The translations under genes were made by a program, and so were the position numbers. A stretch of 64,000 nt of DNA, taken from the NCBI RefSeq assembly GCF_020283565.1, contig NC_060059.1, positions 15,197,501-15,261,500 on the forward strand, read 5' to 3'. Positions 33,026 through 43,200 of this stretch are shown here, piece after piece. Numbering within the stretch: the stretch's first letter is position 1; the number at the start of each line of letters is the position of its first letter. This DNA comes from Trifolium pratense (lineage: Eukaryota > Streptophyta > Magnoliopsida > Fabales > Fabaceae). The notes beneath the pieces were generated by a model. That model was not told where the DNA came from, did no database searches, and saw nothing but the letters and a program-made list of their open reading frames with translations.

Positions 33026-35954
33026 CTACCTATCCAAATAACATGGAAGAACATCAAAATGTTTTAAATGCTATAATTCAGTTTGATGAATGCAAGAAAG
33101 CCCTTTTTGATATGGGGCCTCTGAAATCACCTGGGGAAGATGGATATCCTGCTCTCTTTTTTCAACAAAATTGGGACATTATTGCTGACTCTCTTTTTCA
33201 ATATGTTAACCAGGTTTGGCGTAATCCTTCTCTCATCTCTTCTATCAATAATACTTTACTTGTGTTAATTCCTAAAGTTGACAGACCTGAATTTGTTTCT
33301 CAATTTCGTCCTATAGCTTTGTGTAATGTTGTCTACAAAATTATCACTAAGGTTATTGTGAATAGAATTAAGCCTGTGTTGGATGGGATCATATCTCCCT
33401 ATCAATCTAGTTTCATCCCAGGGCGCACTATACATCATAATATCATAGTGGCACAGGAAATGGTGCATTCTATGGCTAGGATGAAAGGTAGTAAAATGTT
33501 TATGTCCATTAAAATTGATCTTGAAAAAGCTTATGATCGTCTAAATTGGAAATTTGTGGAAAATTGTCTGAATGAATGTAAGTTTCCGCCTAACCTCATT
33601 AACATTATTCAACATTGTATTTCTTCCCCCTCTTTTAAAATTTTATGGAATGGTGAGAAAACAGATATGTTTACTCCTTCGAGAGGCATTAGACAAGGAG
33701 ACCCTCTGTCTCCTTACCTTTTCGTCATTTGTATGGAACGACTGTCTCATATTATAGCTGATCAGGTGGATGCCCAGTATTGGAAACCAATGCGTGCAGG
33801 TAGGTATGGCCCTCAAATATCTCATCTTCTTTTTGCTGATGATCTTCTTTTGTTTGCAGAGGCTTCTATCGAGCAAGCACATTGTATTATGCATTGCCTC
33901 GATATTTTTTGTCAAGCTTCTGGACAAAAAATCAATAGTCAAAAAACAGAAATCTACTTCTCTAAAAATGTCGATCAACAGGTCAGGGAGGACATTTTAC
34001 ATCACACGGGTTATAAACAAATCAATAACATGGACAGGTATTTGGGGGCAAATATTAGTCCAGGCAGAGCTTCTAGGGGAAAGTTTAATAACATCATTGA
34101 CAAAATACAAAACAAGTTGAGTGGATGGAAGCAACAATGTTTGAGCTTTGCAGGCAGACTTACTCTATCTAAATCAGTTTTGAGCTCTATACCATACTAT
34201 CATATGCAGTATGCCAAGCTCCCAAAAAACCTCTGTAATGAGATGGAAAAAATTCAAAGGAGTTTTTTATGGGGAGATACTGACCAATCTCGTAAACCCC
34301 ATCTAGTTGGATGGGACATTTGTTGTCTCCCAAAGAATGAGGGTGGTCTAGGCATTAAGAGACCTCAACATATAAATGACGCTTTTCTTATGAAAATGCT
34401 TTGGAATCTGATCAACAAACCAGATGACCTTTGGTGTAAGGTTCTTTATAATAAGTATGGAAGAAATAAGGACTTGAGAGTAACAATAAGCTCTCAACCC
34501 TATGACTCTCCTTTGTGGAAAGCTTTGACAGGTATTTGGGAAAAATTCCAGCAGAATATTGTGTGGCAGTTGGGAGATGGAAACAATATCAACTTTTGGC
34601 TGGATAAATGGACCCCGAGTGGAACTTCTTTGCTCTCTGTTACTAATCAAATTATTATTGACACGACTCTTTCTGTGAGGGATGTGCTTACCCCCTCAGG
34701 AGAGTGGGATTTTGATTTCCTTACTTCTAATTTACCATCTAATTTTTCTTTTCAGGTTCTTGCTATCCCAGCACCTATGGACATAGACGGGAAAGACACA
34801 ATTGGTTGGGGAGGGACCAACACTAGGAATTTCACAGTTAAAAGTGCTTATGAGAATCAAAACATTAGAGCTCAACCTATTGAGGGAGATTGGAAGGCCG
34901 TGTGGAGTTGGAAAGGACCTCATAGAATTCAAACTTTTATGTGGATGGCTGCTCATGATCGGTTGCTCACTAATTTTCGTAGGAGTAAATGGGGTGTTGG
35001 AGCTTCTCCCACATGCTCTAGATGTGACAGAGTCAATGAAACACTTATTCATGTTTTGAGGGATTGCCCTGTTGCAACCCAAACCTGGATAAGGTTAGTC
35101 CCTTCAAATCAAATCATTAATTTTTTTTCTTCTTCTAATTGCAGTGAATGGATCTTCAAAAACATCAACCTTCAACTGCAAGATATCCAGAATAGGAAGT
35201 GGAAAACAATTTTTATGGTGGCGTGCTGGCACATGTGGAAGTGGAGAAACCAAACGATTTTTGAAGATGACTTTCAACGCCCGACTGACCCAACCTACAT
35301 GATTATCAAGATGGCTGAAGACATAGACAAGTGCATCCACCATCCTCTGAATATTCGCCAATGTGACACTATTTTCATTGGATGGAAAAAACCCCGAGAA
35401 GGGTGGATTAAGCTTAACTGTGATGGAGCCTACAAGGATTCTTTGGGTTTAGCTGGTTGTGGTGGACTCTTTCGAAATTCAGATGGCAGATGGATTAAAG
35501 GATACTCGCGTAAAATAGGAACTTGTGACGCTCTCTCCGCTGAAATGTGGGGAATGTACTTGGGAATGCAACTTGGTTGGAGACAAGGTTTCTACCATCT
35601 TCAGGTGGAAAGTGACTCAAAAAGTCTGGTTGATATGATCACGGGGAAAGTTAAATTCAATGGTAATCCGCCTACCTTGGTGCGTCGTATACAAGAGCTT
35701 TTAAAGTTGGATTGGCAGGTGCAATTCAATCATACTTGGCGAGAGGGAAATAGAAGTGCTGATTGGCTGGCTAATTTCAGCTTTTCTCTAAATTCTTTTA
35801 ATATTCATGTTATGGAGACTCCTCCAAATGAGGTTTCGAGTCTTCTTTTTGATGACTTTTCTGGGGCTTGCATGCCTAGAAATTTTCATGTAACTCTATA
35901 GTTGTTTTCTTTTTGGGCGTTAGCCCTCTTTTACTACCAAAAAAAAAAAAAAAA
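33026..35954 (+). mobile_element. LINE, 5' part missing, unit 3
   Basis: Same truncated LINE as in unit 2, ending in a poly(A) run at 35939-35954. The GGGC-GTTA-GCCC hairpin lies just before the tail. Confidence 0.85.
33043..35901 (+). CDS. LINE reverse transcriptase-RNase H, unit 3 (open frame)
   Basis: The only one of the three LINE copies whose frame is unbroken: 952 codons from ATG 33043. RT motifs include IRQGDPLSPYLF and FADDLLLF (D266, D267). The zinc-binding RVT region is near residues 617-690, and RNase H begins near CDGAYK (D794). No endonuclease domain or ORF1 is present, so it cannot retrotranspose on its own. Upstream the frame is also open into the SIRE LTR, consistent with an original LINE ORF2 cut by SIRE. 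Confidence 0.92.
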   Translation: MEEHQNVLNAIIQFDECKKALFDMGPLKSPGEDGYPALFFQQNWDIIADSLFQYVNQVWRNPSLISSINNTLLVLIPKVDRPEFVSQFRPIALCNVVYKIITKVIVNRIKPVLDGIISPYQSSFIPGRTIHHNIIVAQEMVHSMARMKGSKMFMSIKIDLEKAYDRLNWKFVENCLNECKFPPNLINIIQHCISSPSFKILWNGEKTDMFTPSRGIRQGDPLSPYLFVICMERLSHIIADQVDAQYWKPMRAGRYGPQISHLLFADDLLLFAEASIEQAHCIMHCLDIFCQASGQKINSQKTEIYFSKNVDQQVREDILHHTGYKQINNMDRYLGANISPGRASRGKFNNIIDKIQNKLSGWKQQCLSFAGRLTLSKSVLSSIPYYHMQYAKLPKNLCNEMEKIQRSFLWGDTDQSRKPHLVGWDICCLPKNEGGLGIKRPQHINDAFLMKMLWNLINKPDDLWCKVLYNKYGRNKDLRVTISSQPYDSPLWKALTGIWEKFQQNIVWQLGDGNNINFWLDKWTPSGTSLLSVTNQIIIDTTLSVRDVLTPSGEWDFDFLTSNLPSNFSFQVLAIPAPMDIDGKDTIGWGGTNTRNFTVKSAYENQNIRAQPIEGDWKAVWSWKGPHRIQTFMWMAAHDRLLTNFRRSKWGVGASPTCSRCDRVNETLIHVLRDCPVATQTWIRLVPSNQIINFFSSSNCSEWIFKNINLQLQDIQNRKWKTIFMVACWHMWKWRNQTIFEDDFQRPTDPTYMIIKMAEDIDKCIHHPLNIRQCDTIFIGWKKPREGWIKLNCDGAYKDSLGLAGCGGLFRNSDGRWIKGYSRKIGTCDALSAEMWGMYLGMQLGWRQGFYHLQVESDSKSLVDMITGKVKFNGNPPTLVRRIQELLKLDWQVQFNHTWREGNRSADWLANFSFSLNSFNIHVMETPPNEVSSLLFDDFSGACMPRNFHVTL

Positions 35955-36429
35955 GAAAAGAAATCAGGCCCAAGTAAGACAGTTAAACAACATTCACTAA
36001 ACTATACAAAGCCATAAGCTACAGCTTCTCCTGTCGGAACTTTTGACACACATAGATACTACAGTGTGTGTGTGTGTGTGTGACACACATAATAACTGTG
36101 TTTTGGATGTTTCAACCGTGTATATATTGTGAATGCAATATTTATTTGCTGCCATTTTTTGATTTGGGATCAACTGTGTATGAATGCAATATTTATTTGC
36201 TGCCATTTTTTGATTTGGGAACCTCAACTGTGAAAGCTAGGTACTTGACCCTCTATGATTGACGACATTAGTTCTCTCTTTCACCCTGGAGTCCATTTAC
36301 TCCTAGCCGAGAAGGTAGGATCAGTAAAGACATGTGCATGGTTACCAACACTGATTGAAGTTTAACCAATGCCTTCTTTTTTGGTCACTAGACAACCAAT
36401 GCCTTAATAGACTAGAATTTAAGTCACCG

Positions 36430-36505
<76 letters not shown>

Positions 36506-38879
36506 CTGTTTTAAAATGAAATTAATGAGTATAGAACTATACATATAAATACTCTGAACTAAACCAAAATTTAACATGTAGTGATCAGAAGCCCCACTGT
36601 TGTATTTACCAATAGCTTGGGTTGATGATAACTACGATGAAATTAGTTAAAATTTGCTTACATTTGAGTTTACAAATTTTTTTTTGGTTTACTAGAAGAA
36701 GTTTTGGAATCCTTATGAAAATTAATATTAAACACCTTATTCTAAACTGGAAAGACTATTATGGAAGTCGGGGAACTAATGACTTCATGACACCAATTTT
36801 TTAAGTCCTATACGGGTGATTGCTTTTCTAAGCGATTACCACAATGCCATGGCAAATGGAATTTTGAAACTGGAGAATTAAGTAGATCCATTGCGATTGT
36901 CCAAAGTTTGTGCGATATGGTGGAATTGGTAGTGCTAATGGTTGGAACATTTTGACGACGATTAAGGCATAAAGCATTGCTTGCATTGGAGTGGGAAATT
37001 AGAATAATAGGAAGCGAATAAATGTGCGGATATCCTTATTAATATGGGATATGAGTTTAATTTGTGCATCAGTTTTTATAATCACCTCCCCAATAGGTGG
37101 TTCAGGAGATGTAGCTGACGACGTTAGGGGTGTATCTACACCTTGATTAGTTGCTTTGTAATTTATTTATTTGTTGGTTACTATATAGCCAACTAAGGAC
37201 TTTTTATAGCTTGAGTTGATTTTTTTGTCTAAGAGTTGGTTTTAATTAGAGTGTAATTTGATATTTCATGATCTATGTTAGTTGCTGGTTTTATTCGAAT
37301 AAGTACACAAGTGCCAAACTGTGGAATTTTAATGTGTCTATTAAAGAATCCTGGTAAGAAATGCTCTAACGTGCTGCAGCATGATGGTAAATATAGTCGA
37401 TGATGAGAAATTGTTGATGTACTTATTTGTAACTTGTAAGGTTGCTCAATTGGTCGTGTTGATGCAGATTAAGGCAGCGTATGACGGTGACCAGCAAAAA
37501 TAATTTGCTCCAAGTTTTGAAAGTACAAACTCTATTCACAACAATATCAAATTTTAAATTTATGGCTCATAGTTTATAAGCTCGCATTGAAGAGAAAAAA
37601 AATACATATTTATTAATATTTTTTTATGAGCTTATAGTTTACTCTGATAAGCTAATTCAATTAGTTTATAATTTATTTATTTTTATTTCAATTTTACTTT
37701 TATTATCTTATTTGAAAAAAATTAAATATTGTCCACAAATTCTAGCTCAACCGGTAGAAATGTTAAAATTGCTAGTGTCGAACGTCAGGATCGGGGTTTG
37801 AACCCCTATCACTCCACTTTGTATGTGTAAGTTTTCAACGGCTTTGTCATTTCGTCTATCAACAAAAAAAATTAAATATTAACCAATTGTAATGCGATTA
37901 GCATATTAATTACCAATTGGTAGGGACATATTAATTAATATGCTTAATATTAATTTTTTTTGTCAACCGCTAAGGACCTCATAATAATTTTACCTCTATT
38001 ATCAATTGAGCTAAACTCACATAAACTTTTTTTTTTATTAATATTAATTAAATCTAAATACCTATTTTTATAAGAAAAATGTATATGTTGTTGTTATAAA
38101 CTAAATTATTTGGATAAACTAGTTTTACATTGTCATTATTTTAAAAATTGTGGTTACAATGTCGGCTTACATATCGTAAAACTATTTTATCTAGACATTG
38201 TTATTCTTATTTTATATAGACGAAATGACAAATTATTATAAACTCACATACACAAAATAAGTGAACTAAAGTTCAAACTTTGTTTATGATAACAATTTCA
38301 GTATTTTACCAGTTAAGCTAGGATGATTTAAGATGATTTATAGACATAGGCATTGTTATGCTATTAGGCTACGTTTAGATTTTTAGAAAAAAAACAAAAT
38401 AAAATAGAGTGATAAATAATTAGGTTTCATTGTTCGAGTTCGTAAAAAATAGTTAAGATAGAGTAAAATATTGTGGAATTAATCTCATTACATACCATCC
38501 AATCCTCCAATTTTGTTATATTTTGGATACAAAAGGAGCCGAAACCAAAAGGAAAAAGAGACTACAGAGAGATGACTCCAGGGACGAATCCAGAAATTGA
38601 TGAGACAGAGGGCCGAAAAATGTAATATTAAATGTTAAATAAGTAAAGTCTGAATTCAGTAGAAAGATGATTAAGTAAAGTCTAACAAAAAAAATTTCCT
38701 TCAAAAAATTGATAGTATAATTTTAAAAGTAGTGCATTTCATTTTTATTTCCTTAATCATTGTCCTAAAAACACTATTTAACATGACTAAGAAAGGAGGG
38801 AGTATAATCATTTTATTTAATATGACTACACATATATTATTAGTATTGTAAGACAATGAACAAGAGGGAGGAAGGGGCC
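35955..38879. other. Unit 3 spacer
   Basis: Copy of 11468-14354 with the longest TA run (36432-36502), the RNase H relic near 37011 and SINE A box at 37743-37754. No gene seen. Confidence 0.75.
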
Positions 38880-38887
38880 CAAGCACC
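38880..38887. other. Empty MITE site with 7-bp deletion
   Basis: A single CAAGCACC stands where units 1 and 2 have the MITE and two copies. The following TGCTTGC present in units 1 and 2 is also missing, so the sequence continues directly as CGCTGCCCAAG. This is compatible with excision and repair loss. Confidence 0.75.
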
Positions 38888-39128
38888 CGCTGCCCAAGTC
38901 CGTCCCTGGATGACTCTGGGTTTTTTTTTTTTTACTAGATTCTGGGGTAGTTACCCCCATAACATAAGAGCTCAAACTCACGTGATATTGCTCATACACA
39001 CACATGTCCGACTCATCTTAACTTCCCAATCCATAGACCTACCTATAAGATAAACCAAAACACTTAATGCAGCAACCGTAAGTCTAGAACTGGTTTTCTT
39101 CTTTCTTCTTGTAAAAAAACCTAAAATA

Positions 39129-39557
39129 ATGGCAGCTTTTGAAGAATTGCCGGAAGGATGCATTGCCGCCATACTCTCACGTACAACTCCGCTTGACGCA
39201 GGCAGACTTTCCCTCGTATCCAAGAGTTTCCTATCTGCTGCCTATTCCGATGCTGTATGGAATCAATCTCTCCCTTCCGATCCCCAATTCATCGACTCCA
39301 TCATCTCACAGTCTCCTTCCCTCGCTAACACTCCTACCAAAAAGGCGCTCTATCTCGCTCTCTCTGATCGCCCTATCATCGTCGACAACGGTAAAAAGGT
39401 CTTCATCTTCCTAACCTCCAATTTCTCGCATATTTGGGATTATTAATATAGTGAAAGTGATATCAACCTTTTGATTATTTAAGATGTTTAGTTTAGAATA
39501 TGCTAATTAATAAGCCTTGGATGGATATTTTGAAATTCAGAGTTTTCAATTGGATAG
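39129..39557 (+). pseudogene. F-box/PP2-B-like gene, exon 1 and start of exon 2, unit 3
   Basis: Exon 1 is 39129-39398 (90 codons, F-box), the intron 39399-39540, and the first 17 nt of exon 2 are 39541-39557. The Tat element then interrupts exon 2, which resumes at 61649-61750. This is the only copy whose second half is still on the same chromosome segment. Without splicing across 22 kb it cannot encode the PP2-like domain. Confidence 0.88.
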
Positions 39558-39637
39558 TGTTCTGGACTGGGCCAAGGGCTGGCCCAATCCCTTCTGCCCG
39601 ACATTTGGGGCACAACCTAATAAGGGGAGACTTCCCC

Positions 39638-39769
39638 GACACGTCAGCCAATGACGTGTCCTGCTCGACATTACGGATAGGCAGCACGTTAAACACGTGC
39701 TCATCTACCCATGCATGTTGATCCACTCCGTCATAGCTTAACTGCTAAGCAGCACGTTTAACACGTGCT
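39638..39769 (+). promoter_or_regulatory. bZIP-type palindromes in Tat LTR U3
   Basis: A perfect inverted repeat GACACGTCA, 5-nt spacer, TGACGTGTC (39638-39660) contains two TGACGT cores. Two further arrays pair AGCACGTT with ACACGTGCT (39683-39701 and 39751-39769) and include CACGTG G-boxes. These cores are known binding sites of plant TGA and G-box bZIP factors. Use here is inferred. Confidence 0.6.
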
Positions 39770-39952
39770 CATTCACCCAACCATATCCGTCACGGAGCTT
39801 ATCCCTTACCCGCGAATAGCGGAACGGCTCCAACCAAGATAGAGGCAAATAACGGCCTTCCCCTACGATACAGGGACTATCTTGGCAGTTGAGTCTATTG
39901 GGCCGGTTATCCCGGCCCAATAGACCAACCTTTGGCCCAGCGCTGGGGGCAC

Positions 39953-39959
39953 TATATAA
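39953..39959 (+). promoter_or_regulatory. Tat 5' LTR TATA box
   Basis: TATATAA, 195 bp before the LTR end. The predicted start is about 30 bp downstream, near 39985. A CTCTCCT/AGGAGAG hairpin follows. Confidence 0.65.
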
Positions 39960-40149
39960 GCTCTCCTAGACAGGAGAGCCAGGTATTCTGAATCATTCTG
40001 CATTCTACTTTCTCTCTCTTCTCTTGTATCTCTCTTGTTCTCTTTGCTGACTTAGGCATCGGAGCACCTGCAGGTACAAACCCCCCCTTCGGTGTGGAAG
40101 CTTGCTCAACGGACCGGCCTCAACCTTTCTGATCAACAGGTTAGATCAG

Positions 40150-40158
40150 TGGCGCCGT
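40150..40158 (+). other. Primer binding site of Tat element
   Basis: TGGCGCCGT begins 2 nt after the LTR. The first nine bases match the complement of the 3' end of aspartate tRNA as used by Athila/Tat elements; similarity then drops, so the exact tRNA is uncertain. Confidence 0.65.
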
Positions 40159-40241
40159 CTGTGGGGACTGAGTTCCTCCCCATCTTTTGTCTTCATTCAA
40201 GACTCTAAAGATCAAAACCGAATCTCTCAACAAACTTCATC

Positions 40242-43200
40242 ATGGCTAGTTCATCACAGCAACTCAACACCGATACCAGCGATGAGAACGTGCTCAACGT
40301 TCCACCCTCTCCGCCGCCGCAGCATAACACCGTCCTATCACCGGTGCGTGACGATACCACCGTAACACGCGGTCCAGAAACCGACCCCCGCGACGGACGG
40401 GAAACCTCACTCTCGTCCGATGAAGAAGACGTCGAGGTCCTAACCGATCGTCGGATGGGCAAACGCCCGCAATTCAAACAAGAAACTCCGGCAAACAACG
40501 CTGGACAGCCCGCCACCTTGGCCAATTCCGAGATCACGGCCTTGATCGCTGCCCTAAAACAAACAACGGAGGCCATGCAGGCTCAAGGTCGTCGACTGGA
40601 CGAGCAAAGTGAAAGAATCGCCGCGCTGGAAAGGAGCTGGCGCCGCAGAAAGACCAACTCTCCCCCGCGGAGACACCAGGCTACTCCTTCCCCTCCCCGT
40701 CCGGCGGCCGTCAAACATCGACGCCCCGACCTAGAGAGGGTCGAAGTTACTCCTCGGAAGAGGGATCGTACTCCTCCACATCGCGAGGGTAGACTCTCCC
40801 CGGGCAAGAAAGGGAAACATGAAGCTCCGCGCCACCATTCACCTCAAGGGTTGGCGCTGATGTCCAAGCAGGGCTCGTCGGGCAGCTACCGCCCTCGCAA
40901 ATCTCGTAGTCCGACGCCGATGCCCGGCGATTATTCTCCCCGGTCTTCCGAGGACCATTCTCCCAACGGAAGCGACGAGGGCGATCCCCGATGCCCTCTT
41001 TCCAGAGACATCTTGAGGAAGCACATTCCAAAGGGTTTCGAGAGACCTCCTACGCTCCTCGCGTACGATGGATTAACCGACCCTGACGATCTCATAGCTA
41101 ATGTCAACGCAAACCTGGATTTCAGGAATATTAGCGGTGCCATTAGGTGCAGACTGTTCCCAACCACACTGCGAAAGGGAGCGATGGCGTGGTACCAAAG
41201 CCTTCCCCCTCAATCTATCCACTCGTGGAGGGACCTTACGGAGCAGTTCTGCAGACACTTCACTGCTTCCCGCAAGCACCCAAAAACTGTGCACGCCTTG
41301 GAAGCCATATACCAAGCCGAGGATGAAACTCTCCGCAATTTCGTCGAGAGGTTCAATAAGGAGGCTGTGCAGGTCGAGACAACCGACGATATGAAGAAGT
41401 ATTTGTTGCAGAGGGGCCTTCGCCCGGGCAGCGATTTTGCCAAGGCTGTTGGCATAGAAAAACCACCCACCTGGGACGACCTCCTCCTAAAAGCTCAAAA
41501 GTACATTGAGTACGAGGAAGTCCAGGCAGCTGATGTCGCCCGCCTTGCCCGACATGGAAGCAGCCACCCTGCCCGCGAGTCCTCCCATAGGAACGATGAC
41601 AGGGGTGGCGACAGGGGAAGCGACAGAGGCGGCGATAGGGGTGGCGACAGGGGCAGAGACAGAAGGAGGGGCGAAAGACAAGAGCCCCGCGGCCCTCCAA
41701 GCACATTCAGCACCTACACCCCCCTCGTCAAATCTCGGGGAGAAATATTTGCTGAAGTTCACATCTCCGAGTTCAACAGAGCAGGTGTGAAGCAACCAAA
41801 GCCAACCCCTCTGAAGCCTGGCCAGGACAAGAATAGGTATTGCAGATACCACAAGAGCTATGGTCACAGGACCGACGACTGCATCCAGCTGAAGGATGCT
41901 ATTGAAATAATGATAAGGAGCGGACACCTGCGAGAGTTCGTCAAAAGAAACAACAACCCTCGACCAGAGGCCGCGGAGACACGCGCGGTCGAGGAGGTAC
42001 CTCCACAACCAGCCGGGCAGAACAACGCCAAGCAGATAGCTATGAGCGTATCCCGGCCAGAAGATTTTGCTATCCCCAGCGGTTTTGGGGACACCTATAC
42101 TGGTCCTACGCTCAGCACGTGGGACTATTTCACAGACTCATTCGTCATATCCGGTGGTCGTATGGACAAGCACACCGTCGGATCAATAAAAAGAAAATTC
42201 GAGGATCTCATCAACACGTCCTCGAATATGAACGCTACGCTGGACAAGGCGAAGGGGCGGTCAATGCCTTTAGCCTTCTATCGCGAGGAGCTGCCCGGTG
42301 GGTCAGCCAATTTCCAAATTCCCCTCCTCGTCCGGGCAGACATGGCCAACATGGACGTTCGTCGGGTCCTCATCGATCCGGGGAGCTCCTGCGACATTAT
42401 GTACGCCAGTTTGTTCAGGACCTTACAGCTGGACGAGACACACCTCACCCCGTACTTGGGCTCAGATCTCACAGGATTCAACGGGGCAACCACTAGGCCT
42501 TGGGGCTATGTCAACCTCATAGTCACTTTTGGCTCCGAGGAAACTGCCAAGTCGATCAGGGTCAAATTCTTGGTCGTAGACTGCCCCTGCCTCTACCAGT
42601 GCATCATCGGCAGGACGGCCATAGCAGACCTGATCGCTGTCCCCTCCACCGCCCACCTGAAGATGAAGTATTACACTCATAAGGGGCAGGTTGCTACTTT
42701 ACACGAGGACATTGAAGCCGCGAGGAGGTGCTTTGACGCAGCATCCAAAGGCAACAATTTCATTGGCAAAGCTCCTGAACCAAAGAAGCCAAAGCCTTCC
42801 TCGGAAACACCACCAAAGCCATCCCCAGAAGCACCACCAAGTCTGCCCGGTCCAAGTGTGAGCTCTGTTGATCTTGACAGCCGCACCTCCAAGAAAGAAC
42901 ACAAGGAGGAGAAAAAGCTGAGGAAGGAGGAGAAGGAGGACGACGAGGCGAGAAAAGAGCATTATCGCCCCATCCCAGATGGAGACTTTGAGATAGTCCA
43001 GTTTGGCGAGGATCCAGAAAAAGGAGTCAAGATTGGTACGGGGCTCCCCGAGTTGGCGAGGAAGCAGCTGAAAGCCTGCCTAAGAGAAAATGTTGACCTA
43101 TTCGCATGGCACGCTGCTGATATGTCCGGGCTGGATCCAAACATCGCTTGTGATCAACTTACGGTCGACCCACTTGCTAGTGCCGTAGTGCAACGTAGGC

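Larger units (their letters stand above)
39558..40148 (+). repeat. Tat 5' LTR, complete
   Basis: 591 bp from TGTTCTGGAC to GGTTAGATCA. Compared with the 3' LTR, divergence is concentrated in about 39659-39788 and the last 150 bp, while 39789-39989 is identical. Confidence 0.9.

Noticed and set aside
15776..40034. The three units as an assembly duplication artefact
   Set aside because: Units differ by the Tekay insertion, MITE presence, microsatellite length, private nonsense and indel changes and scattered substitutions; long-read confirmation would still be decisive.
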